A DNA stretch of 27,477 bases from Silene noctiflora. Taxonomy: Eukaryota > Streptophyta > Magnoliopsida > Caryophyllales > Caryophyllaceae. The stretch's first letter is position 1; the number at the start of each line of letters is the position of its first letter. Location of the stretch: assembly GCA_009801015.1 (NCBI GenBank), contig VHZZ01000319.1, positions 182,706 to 210,182 on the forward strand. The letters are read 5' to 3'. The notes below the pieces were generated by a model. It was not told the origin of the DNA and ran no database searches. It saw only the letters and a list, made by a program, of their open reading frames with translations. A program made the position numbers and the translations under genes. Of this stretch, positions 12,059-19,766 are shown piece by piece.

Positions 12059-12963
12059 CCAACGGTACCGTGAATAACCCGAAAGATACATTCATCCGAA
12101 ACCAAAAAAAGACGCCTAGACAAACCCTGAAGACTGGTTTTTTCAACTGGATAAACCAATTCAGTATCCTTTTCCAAAGAAGTCTAAAAGAACGAAGACA
12201 CGAGTCATTCAACTATTTACGCGTGTCACAAGTCATGGCCGCGGCCCTTCTAGCCGGGACAATGTGGTGGCATTCAGATTTCCGGGATGTTCAAGATAGG
12301 TTGGGTCTCCTATACTTTATTTCAATCTTTTGGGGGGTATTTCCGTCTTTTAACGCAGTTTTCGCGTTCCCTCAAGACCGGTCAATCTTTACCAAGGAAC
12401 GAGCCTCAGGAATGTACTCCCTGTCCTCGTATTTTATGGCTCGAATCACGGGTGATCTACCCATGGAGCTAATTTTACCAACAATTTTCGTGACTTTGGT
12501 TTATTGGATGACCGGCCTAAGGCCGGAGCCTTCGGCCTTCATCCTAACCCTCTTGGTCGTCATAAGTTACGTACTAGTCGCCCAAGGGATTGGACTGGCC
12601 CTTGGCGCGATTATAATGGACGCTAAACGGGCCTCCACAGTGGTTACAATAATAATGTTGGGCTGCGTATTGACTGGTGGGTTTTACGTCCATAAATTAC
12701 CGGGTTGTTTGGGTTGGATTAAATATGCATCGGTCACATTTTATAGCTACCGGCTTCTAATTGATGTCCAATATGGTACCGGTGAGAAAATATCGGATTT
12801 TTTCGGTTGCGCGACCCGTAAGGTGAATTTAGCTCAATGCAAGTTTATTGAACAAGATATTGAAGGTCAAGTTGCTCCGATCGCGAGTATAGGAATCATG
12901 ATAATCTTGTTTATTGGATTTAGATTATTGGCTTATCTTGCATTAAGGCATATGAAGATATGA
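3586..12963 (+). CDS. ABCG25: Half-size ABCG transporter, ABCG25-like (probable abscisic acid exporter)
   Basis: Three exons give 679 residues: 3586-3705, 4195-5050 and 11900-12963. Introns are GT/AG and phases close exactly. The ATPase domain comes first: Walker [10 protein letters not shown] at residues 105-113, Q-loop Gln151, signature VSGGERKR at 211-218, Walker B Asp235-Glu236, H-loop His269. The six-helix ABC2 membrane domain follows from about residue 405. This nucleotide-binding-then-membrane order defines half-size ABCG (WBC) proteins, which work as dimers. Exon ends ([15 protein letters not shown]) and stretches such as [27 protein letters not shown] and [10 protein letters not shown] agree with my memory of Arabidopsis ABCG25, a plasma-membrane abscisic acid exporter of vascular tissue (662 residues). 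Oddities: 8 Gln at 52-59, 15 Asn at 364-378, and a 6.85-kb second intron. An AATAAA at 13008-13013 could serve polyadenylation. The family call is firm; ABCG25 orthology is likely, and the substrate is inferred. Confidence 0.88.
4228..4251 (+). repeat. (CAA)8 microsatellite encoding poly-Gln
   Basis: Eight uninterrupted CAA codons near the start of exon 2 encode residues 52-59 of the ABCG25-like protein. They lie just before the ATPase core, in a region that varies in length between family members. Pure repeats of this kind usually vary in length between individuals. Confidence 0.95.
7380..7855. repeat. Two tandem imperfect copies of an about 240-bp unit
   Basis: Copy 1 (about 7380-7620) and copy 2 (about 7621-7855) share, in order, TTAAATTATC, GACAAATT(A/G)CATTATG, CACTAATTTCGACCTTAT, CATCAAATTCCATTA, ACAAATAATGTAGG, CATT(A/G)AGGAAAGGT and TTTTCTCACTTTTATTA. 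The offset is about 241 bp. The divergence suggests a duplication that is not recent. There is no coding content. Confidence 0.85.
7894..7899. promoter_or_regulatory. G-box/ABRE-like CACGTG (GCCACGTGTCC)
   Basis: The perfect palindrome CACGTG followed by TC gives CACGTGTC, the classic abscisic acid response element core bound by bZIP factors of the ABF/AREB type. It lies just after the 240-bp duplication in intron 2 of the ABCG25-like gene. Function is inferred only from the motif and from the hormone link of the host gene. Confidence 0.4.
10318..10795. repeat. Two imperfect direct copies of an about 235-bp unit
   Basis: Copies at about 10318-10545 and 10560-10795 share TTCTATGTTGGATTATTC, CATAATTTGTTCATG, ATCATAATGTCCCTACTCGT, TTTATACTAGTGGTTTAG, CAATCATTGTAAATGTTTG and GGTATTAAATCTCGGG, and end near GATCACAAC. 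The offset is about 242 bp, with small insertions and deletions. Open frames at 10459-10904 are produced by the duplication and carry no recognised domain. Confidence 0.85.
11042..11047. promoter_or_regulatory. Second G-box CACGTG in intron 2
   Basis: The context is CCACGTGTGAG, a perfect CACGTG core with the ACGTG half expected of ABRE or G-box sites. It lies about 850 bases before exon 3 of the ABCG25-like gene. The evidence is the motif alone. Confidence 0.35.
11285..11745. repeat. Three imperfect tandem copies of a 130-190-bp unit
   Basis: Three copies start near 11285, 11410 and 11595. They share GCTAGCTAGA (copies 2 and 3), TCTTGACTT(G)AGTTTT, TTAGTACGGTTTT, GAAACAGTGGCAGAGTCAGG (varied) and ATTATTAGTAATGGTGC. 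Copy 2 carries an extra T-rich insertion near 11560-11580. The array ends about 150 bp before the acceptor of exon 3. Confidence 0.8.
12013..12057 (+). repeat. (AAC)15 microsatellite encoding poly-Asn
   Basis: Fifteen uninterrupted AAC codons encode residues 364-378 of the ABCG25-like protein. They sit in the linker between the ATPase domain and the first membrane helix. The linker is variable in the family, so the tract is probably tolerated. The absence of any synonymous AAT codon points to recent slippage. Confidence 0.95.
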
Positions 12964-13394
12964 AGTTTACACTTTTGGTTAATTAATTTTAATATTTATT
13001 TAGTTGAAATAAATAAGAAAATTAAATGTAAGTTTATATATTAAGAGAAAATAGGAAATTATGGAGTTTGGGTGTGCCCTTATTGAGGTACATTGCTAGG
13101 AATCTAACATTTTTTTTGTTTGGTAATTTGTATATGAAAGTTTAATTTCTTTAAAAAAGACGGAAATTAAAGTTTTCCCATTGTTTGAGCGCAATATATC
13201 ATTACCTACGTTTTAATCAGTAGGTTAAGACATTTTCGATAATCTAATAATTTCAAGAGGTTTTGTTATTGTTATCATGTTAAGAAATCATTTCAACCAA
13301 AGGTTTAAGCTAAAGATTAGAGTGTCAAGATCGATTTTATACTGTAACACATCTGAACACTAGTAGACCAAACAATGGAGCATGATGTTGCGGA

Positions 13395-13514
13395 CTTTTG
13401 GCCCGTAATAAAGTTGCGGACTTTCGGCCCATTAACCTTTTTATTATGCATGGGCTGGTCTTTCGGCCCGTAATAAAGTTGCGGACTTTCGGCCCATTAA
13501 CCTTTTTATTATGC
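13395..13514. repeat. Two copies of a 55-bp unit with 65-bp period
   Basis: Copies at 13395-13449 and 13460-13514 are identical except for one base near the start (CTTTTGG versus CTTTCGG). They are separated by a 10-base spacer. Within each copy the phrase CGGACTTTCGGCCCATTAA is itself related to the phrase TTTCGGCCCGTAATAAAG, so the unit carries an internal half-repeat. GGCCC words give it a higher GC content than its surroundings. The near identity suggests a recent duplication. Confidence 0.9.
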
Positions 13515-13950
13515 TGTAAAAATTACAGCAATTATATCCAAAGTTTTGGCTAATAAGTTGAAGTCATTCATCATTGATATCAATTATCATTACGGAAAAT
13601 CAAAGTGCCTTTATTCCGGGAAGACTTATTAGTTATCGACTTATCGTTGATAATGTTATGATTACCTAAAAAAAATTTCCCTTCCATGGACAGGAAAGGC
13701 GAGGGACAACAAATATTTTTGCTCTCAAACTCGATATGAGTAAAACTTATGTTCACGTTGAATGGTGTCGTTTTGGAGACGCTTATGGTTTATATCGGCA
13801 TTCCTAGGTCTTGGGTCAGATAAATTGTGGCTTGTGTCGATAACTGTTGTGCCCCAAATTTTCATAATTTTTTTTTTAAAGAGCGAGGGACAATAAAATT
13901 CGATAAAAAAGAATTATTTTAAATAGTCTCGATAAAACACGCTACACATC

Positions 13951-14178
13951 TTGTTTTCTGTATTTAATAACTGAGACTTTTTGCGTACCCAATCTTAATT
14001 CGGATACTATTTAAGCCTACAAACATCTAATCGAATCATATTATCTTTTTTTCCGTATTTAATAATTGAGACTTTTTGCGTACCCAATCTTAATTCGGAT
14101 ACTATTTGAGCCTACAAACATCTAATCGAATCATATTATCTTGTTTTCCGTATTTAATAACTGAGACTTTTTGCGTAC
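13951..14178. repeat. 95-bp tandem repeat, about 2.4 copies
   Basis: Units begin near 13951, 14046 and 14141, and the third is cut off near 14178. Each carries CCGTATTTAATAA(C/T)TGAGAC, TTTTTGCGTACCCAATC, TTAATTCGGATACTATTT, GAGCCTACAAACATC (A/G varied) and TAATCGAATCATATTATCTT. The copies differ at only a few bases, so the expansion is fairly recent. Confidence 0.9.
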
Positions 14179-15422
14179 TCATAATATGCAACTATTTGTT
14201 GGAGAAAGTAAGTTTATGTCGCATCACTAAGATTTTGTTTGATATTTTGCCTCAAATTAGGTAGAAGTTATTCAATCATTCAATGTGCCATTTTTTTTTT
14301 AAGGTTTATTACAAATTTTTATATAAAACGATGATATCCGTTTTAACTAAAAAATGGATCTCGTATATAGGTAAAGACAGAGGGAGAAAATTAAGGAACA
14401 TCCGGGAAATGGAAAAAGTTTTGCCTTTGATCTATTTTTTATTAAAAACTGATATTGTCATTTTATTGGAAATTAATCACTCCGTATAAACCTTATTGTA
14501 TGACATTCTCTTTAATGCGCAAAAAAACATTGTATGACAAAAAAAGTGTTATGATACCACCATATTTATTTATTTATTTCGTAACGCGAGTGTTTAAGTC
14601 AGATAACTTTAAAATAATAGTATTGAGTATATATATTATGATTACTTTCTGCATGTTCTTTGAAAATATCCCATTTTTGTTTTGGGATGTCTTTCTATTA
14701 TAGTAAAATGGATGATATACTATATATTCACATTTCGATACAATAATTTTGTTAAAATTTGTATAACACCCTATTTTTTGGAATGTTTGACTAAACTAAA
14801 CTGAATTAAATTAAAGTACGAAAATATACTAAATTGGACTTAAATTAAGTTACAAAAAGAACCCTAAGTAGTAAAAAAAACGCATATATTCTCTAGTCTC
14901 TGTTTTATCCAAATAAAACAATAAGTTCCAAAATAATAACGGCTAGCCCGTCTTCCTTAGACAAAAGTATCATTTTATAATTAAAACGAATTAAGTATAT
15001 TACACTATTTAAACATATAGGGAGACAAAGTTTTGTTACTCTCTAGATATTAGTCTTTGTATTATTGATGCAAGTGGGTAGTATATTGTCTGTTTTAACT
15101 ATAAAATGGATATTTTCGTTTTAAATAAAAATTTATGAATAATGGAGTACTAAATATGGGCTACCATCCTCCAATTTTAAAGACGGTAACTTAAAAGCTT
15201 CAATCCTCTGTTATAAAAGTTAAGATATTTTAAGGGCTGACGTTAAACCTTTGTCTCTAGTTACGCATGTGAATATGTGATTGCGATAAAAAGTTATATA
15301 CATACGTACATGAAGGCTTCTCCACAAATAGTTTGAAAAAAGACGGGTCAACATTATTTGGTTAATTATTAATTTCATTTTCATACGTTTCTTCAGCATT
15401 CATTGAAATGCGTGAATGAAGA

Positions 15423-15513
15423 GATATATATATATTAATTAATATTCTTGATTGGGAATTCGGTAGGCCTTGAAATAAAAGTGAAGGCTATTTAAGCACA
15501 TAGTTTGGTAGAA
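15423..15513 (+). promoter_or_regulatory. Putative TATA region and short leader of the CYP716 gene
   Basis: GATATATATATATTAATTAAT at about 15422-15442 is the best TATA candidate, 75-90 bases before the ATG at 15514. A second candidate, CTATTTAAG at 15488-15496, lies only about 20 bases before the ATG, which would leave almost no leader. The call rests on composition and spacing alone. Confidence 0.3.
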
Positions 15514-16302
15514 ATGTACTCAACAAAATACGTTAACATGGCTCCAATTTTCTTTTACTTTGGCCTAGGCATTACAAGCCTAATTAACCTCCTTGTTATA
15601 AGTCTCATAATTTTGAATAAACGTTCAAAAACTCGAAAACCATCCAAAATTCCGAAACTACCCCCAGGCAAAATTGGTTGGCCTATATTTGGAGAAACCC
15701 TAGCATATGTCTCATGCCCTACAAAATTCGTACGTGATCGTATGACTATATACTCCCCTGAGGTCTTTAAAACCTCGCTAGCCGGGGAAAAAACCATAGT
15801 TTTTTGCGGTCCAAGGGCAAATAAATTCCTTTTCTCGAATGAGGGTAAATTGGTCAATTATTGGTTGCCTAGCTCTGTCGCCGGTGCACTTTCTTATCCG
15901 AAAACAAATAATGAGGACTCAGCGTCTGGGAAACCGGCCGACGATTTAGCTTATAAGTTTCTTCGAGTAGACACAATCCAACAATACGTGCCACTAGTAC
16001 ACTCTATGGTACAACAACATGTACGCGAAAATTGGTTGCCTAATAAAGAGGTTAAAGTGTACACACTAGCAAAAAAGTTCATTTTTGCACTTTCTTGTAG
16101 GGTTTTGATCAATCCAAGCTTAGAGCAATTGAATGATATTGCAAAACCCTTTTTCCGATTGCTCGACGGGATTTTCTCTGTGCCGATTAATCTTCCCGGT
16201 ATGCCGTATTATAAGGCTATTAAGGGAGGGGAACTTGTTAGGGAGAAACTTGTTGAAATTATTAAGCAAAGGAGTCAAGAAATGTCACATACAATTATGG
16301 GA

Positions 16303-16353
<51 letters not shown>

Positions 16354-18152
16354 CAATTGGATTTGTTGAGTAGGTTGATTATTGATTGTGATCAAAATAA
16401 TAAGGGTTTGAGTGAAGAGGAAATTGCTAGCAAGGTTATTGGTCTAATGTTTGCTGGTTTTTATCCTACTAGCACTACTATTGCTTTTCTGATTAGTAAC
16501 CTTGCCGATCATCCCCATGTTTATGAGAAAGTTCTCCAAGGTATGTACTACAAAATATCATGGTTACCGATTTCGCTCTGTGTCCTACGAATCATGAATT
16601 GTTAAAAATGATTTCTATCATGTTGCTTACTGAAAATACATATAATACACATTTTAAAAGAGCAAATCGCGAATTGGTAAGGACGTTTCATAGCGAATTC
16701 GGTAACCATGCTACAAACAATTTTTTATACTCCCTCCGATCCGTTTTAGTTAATAGTTATCTATTGCTTTTGGCTGAATGTTTAAGAAAATGAGAAATAA
16801 TGTATTCAATTGGTACTACTTATGTCTCAGTTATTTCTTTATACTTCATTAATATTTCTTGAATATAATAATAAAAAAAAAGTAAATAAATGTTTTGGAA
16901 AAAGAAAGTATTACTAATTTAATAATTATCATGTTTCATATATCAGAACAGTTGAAGATAGCGCAATCAAAAGGACCGGGAGAACAATTAACATGGACTG
17001 ATGTTCAGAAAATGAAGTATTCATGGAATGTAATATGTGAAACAATGAGAGTTTCATCACCAGTTCCAGGAAATTTTAGGGAAGCCAAATCTGATTTCAC
17101 TTATGCAGGATTTTGCATCCCAAAAGGGTGGAAGGTATGAACAAAATCTATATAACTTCTCATAACTTTACTAATTAAGATATACTAGTTTTAAACCCGT
17201 GCAAAAAATGCACGGGATCGCTAATACAAATTTAAAAGAAAGACAAATATAAATTGATTTTGCTTATGTTGAAATATTTTTTTTTTTTTTCGTTTTATTA
17301 ATCCTAAAAATATTATGTTGAACTTTTTTCATATTGGTAAAATTTATACACTATCGGATAATCGAATGTTTAAAACTTTGTAAAGTTAAAAATCAGTAAA
17401 TCTAATAATTTCATTACTTGGTAATTTTTAAATTACGTTTATAATTATGTAATGACTATTGTTATGTTATATATCTAATTGAATTTATTTTAAAAAGATT
17501 TAATATTTTTCAATTCGTGTACACTCATAATTTTCCGATTATTTAGAGCTAATATGTTAATTTTTTTAAAATATTTCATAAAAAAATTAAAAACTTTATT
17601 GCTAATGTTTTCTTATAGAATTCTTCTTTTAAGCTTTATTTCATATTTAATCTTGAAATAAAATGTCTTTTATAAGTGGTGGGAGTAGTGGGGTAGTGGC
17701 TTTTTGTTTTTAATCATAAAATTAATGGACCAATCACATGCATTTAAAAGACTCATCTTTTATATATAGAAGATGCCAATACCACTCGTCTTTGATTATG
17801 GCATTTGTACGTCTTTCTCGTGTTTGTTTACTAAAACATTAATATTGTCACGCAGGTACACTGGACGTTGCATTCAACACATAAGAACCCTGATTACTTC
17901 CCGGATCCCGAGAAATTTGACCCGGAAAGATTTGAAAAGAGTGGACCAGCACCTTATACATTCGTACCATTTGGAGGAGGACCTCGTATGTGTGCTGGAA
18001 AGGAATTTGCACGTATAGAAATGCTCGTTTTTCTACATAATGTTGTGACTAAATTCAGATTTAAAAAGATTAATCCTGATCAAGAGAAAATAATTTACAA
18101 TCCAGATCCGATTCCCACAAATGGCCTAAGAATTTTCCTTCAACCTCACTAG
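15514..18152 (+). CDS. CYP716: Cytochrome P450 of the CYP716 family (triterpenoid oxidase-like) with altered I helix
   Basis: Three exons give 503 residues: 15514-16540, 16947-17134 and 17856-18152. Introns are GT/AG. The ATG at 15514 is the first in frame; one at 15538 is an alternative. Residues 10-34 form a membrane anchor, followed by the hinge LPPG at 49-52. Later motifs are ExxR (E374-R377), FDPERF in exon 3, and heme loop [10 protein letters not shown] with Cys451. Stretches such as [32 protein letters not shown] and STHKNP are typical of CYP716, whose members mostly oxidise triterpene skeletons such as beta-amyrin in the endoplasmic reticulum. Oddities: 17 Asn at 264-280, and the I helix reads AGFYPTSTT (314-322), placing Tyr317-Pro318 where family members have Asp-Thr. 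The C-helix segment ([10 protein letters not shown]) also lacks the basic residues I expect. It may be an atypical enzyme or one losing activity. The frame is intact. Family is fairly sure, substrate unknown. Confidence 0.88.
16303..16353 (+). repeat. (AAT)17 microsatellite encoding poly-Asn
   Basis: Seventeen uninterrupted AAT codons encode residues 264-280 of the P450, between IIKQRSQEM and LLSRLI. In related proteins this is a short surface loop after helix G. The pure repeat points to recent replication slippage and probable length variation. Confidence 0.95.
16728..16905. mobile_element. Possible truncated Stowaway-like fragment in P450 intron 1
   Basis: The sequence TACTCCCTCCGATCCGTTTT at 16728-16747 matches the common TA + CTCCCTCCGTCC terminus of plant Stowaway-type MITEs. 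The matching inverted end (GGAGGGAGTA) is not found in the intron, so the element is truncated or decayed. Its right limit is uncertain. Confidence 0.4.
17185..17773 (-). mobile_element. Non-autonomous Helitron in P450 intron 2
   Basis: Read on the minus strand, the element starts TCTTCTATATATAAAAG at 17773 after a host A, and ends CTAG at 17185 before a host T. This matches the Helitron rule of TC...CTRR inserted between A and T. Seven bases inside the CTAG end lies an 8-bp perfect hairpin with a 5-base loop (CCCGTGCA at 17196-17203, TGCACGGG at 17209-17216). Hairpin, CTRR and AT target together are diagnostic. At 589 bp it encodes nothing and would need a helicase supplied elsewhere. It occupies most of the 721-bp intron 2 (17135-17855) and leaves both splice sites intact. 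Confidence 0.78.
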
Positions 18153-18192
18153 TACCGCTGAATACATAAGAGAGTTTCATGTTACTAAATAA

Positions 18193-18225
18193 TTACTTCC
18201 TACAATTCAACTCGTTGTTTACATT

Positions 18226-18271
<46 letters not shown>

Positions 18272-18310
18272 AAATTAAATGAAAATAATCCGGTTGAATT
18301 AGAGGGAGTA
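18193..18310. mobile_element. Stowaway-like MITE with a long internal T run
   Basis: The left end TACTTCCTACAATTCAAC and the inverted right end TACTCCCTCTAATTCAAC match over about 18 bases and remain similar further in (GTTGTTTACATTT versus GGATTATTTTCATTT). Both ends carry TA, the Stowaway target. The middle is an uninterrupted T run of about 37 bases (near 18230-18267). The element starts about 40 bases after the P450 stop codon, so it probably lies in the 3' untranslated region. Confidence 0.6.
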
Positions 18311-19071
18311 GAAAAGAAACTCCATAAAATAACTTGATGTTTGTTGGTCATGTAACACGTTTATCCATTTGTGTTTTGTAAAAGTTTATGCACGGTAACA
18401 TTCGTGAAAAATTTCGGAGTATTTTAGTCATACCAAAAATTTCCAAACGTGACATTCTATCATATGATGATAAACTAGTTTAGACCTCGTGTAATAATTA
18501 TTATTTGTGATGGTGTTACATTCAAACTAGTCCTCAATGCTCTAGTTTTATTCTCGTTAATCAATTAACTTGATAGTAATATAAGTGTCGGTATCTGGTC
18601 ACACCTAGCTATTTATATATATTTTTAAAATTTTATTTTACATGAATCGAATTGCGCTAAGGCTAATATATAAGTTTACTATTTGTTATACATTTTTGTG
18701 AACGTAACGAGCTCTTTTACAATGTAACGGAACTAATTTTAAAGTTAATTGAATAACTCTGTGAAATAGCATACTTGTAACTTTGAGAAATAACATACTA
18801 ACTTTGGGAAAGAGTTTAATAACTTTGTAAAGGAGCTCTGTTACTTTAGAGATGAGTTCAACAAAAACAGATTTATTATCGGTTATTAGTTATCACCATA
18901 AAATACATAATATTATGAAAAAAGTGATGATTATATATAGTTACTAACTTGTACATTTTGATATTAATTTTTAGGCTATTTGTACTCTGACATCGTCCAA
19001 TATAACAATTTGCAAAAAAAAAAAAACGAATCGTCTAAGACCTGTAAATTCTTTCTAGGCTGGGTTGGGCT

Positions 19072-19570
19072 TAGGGGTGATAACGTGTGGAATCGAGCAG
19101 TAGTTTGAACTTACTCGGCTTGTTCTCGAGAAACAAAACTCGATCTCGTGTTCACCCGAGTTTGGAAACATTAGCTCATCACCACGTTCGTGAGCTTTAA
19201 GCCTCTAACCACAGCCTGAACTCAACTCGAGTCAATATATAATTGTTAAATATAGATTTTCTTCTTTTCATATTTTCAATAATAGGATTATAAGGTTATA
19301 TATTAAATTTGGGGCAAATCAAAACATTTGAAATACTTATACAAATATATAATCATGATAAATAGTTAATACTTTTATAAAATACGAGTAAGATACTATT
19401 ATTTTATCGCATAAGTTTGTCCCGTTACAACTTTTTGAGCCGAGCAACCGTTAGCTTGACTTAACTCGTTAAATTATCGACTCAACTTCGTACTCCAGAC
19501 CCACACGATCCGTACTTTAATCGAGCTGAGCTTAAACTATTCACGTACTGTCTCGTCTCGCTACCACCCG
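19072..19570. mobile_element. Possible hAT-like non-autonomous element rich in CTCGA words
   Basis: The left end AGGGGTGATAACG and the inverted right end CGGGTGGTAGCGAG (from 19558-19571) are similar. Both are followed by sequence rich in GAGCT/CTCGA words (for example AACTCAACTCGAGTC near 19220 and AATCGAGCTGAGC near 19518). GGGGTG ends with subterminal repeats fit non-autonomous hAT elements. I could not find an 8-bp target duplication, so the limits are provisional. Confidence 0.35.
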
Positions 19571-19766
19571 ACCTCGACGTCACCCAAAACGTGAAAGGGT
19601 AAGGTGTTGATCTCGTCTCAAGTCTTACCTCTCAAGAAAATTCCAGAAAAAAAAAATTGCACCCCAAAAAATCCAGAAATTGAATCGTTTTAATATGTTG
19701 ATCAAACTCAACAGTTGAATGAACAAAATTAGTGTGAAAAGTTGAGAAATCATCAAAAAAGCAACA

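Larger units (their letters stand above)
12964..15513. other. Intergenic region between the ABCG25-like and CYP716 genes
   Basis: No gene is supported. The open frames at 14283-14489 and 14455-14703 are AT-rich and unlike any known domain. An AATAAA at 13008-13013 may mark the 3' end of the first gene. Two tandem repeats (65-bp and 95-bp periods) and fragments of the hairpin family near 14332-14350 and 15060-15125 are present. A TATATATATA stretch at 15424-15434 precedes the P450 start. Confidence 0.6.
18153..19766. other. Intergenic region between the CYP716 and EDRF1-like genes
   Basis: No coding sequence is supported. It holds a Stowaway-like MITE directly after the P450 stop and a candidate hAT-like element at about 19072-19570 rich in CTCGA/GAGCT words. 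Between them is plain AT-rich DNA, with AGTTACTTTG/AACTTTG-like words repeated near 18735-18850. No clear TATA box precedes the EDRF1-like start. Confidence 0.6.

Noticed and set aside
11888..12212. Reverse-strand frames with poly-Cys or poly-Leu
   Set aside because: These are antisense readings of the AAC repeat in exon 3 of the ABCG25-like gene.
15505..15513. Earlier start of the P450 frame at a TTG codon
   Set aside because: Plant nuclear genes rarely start at TTG. The in-frame ATG at 15514 gives a normal membrane anchor.
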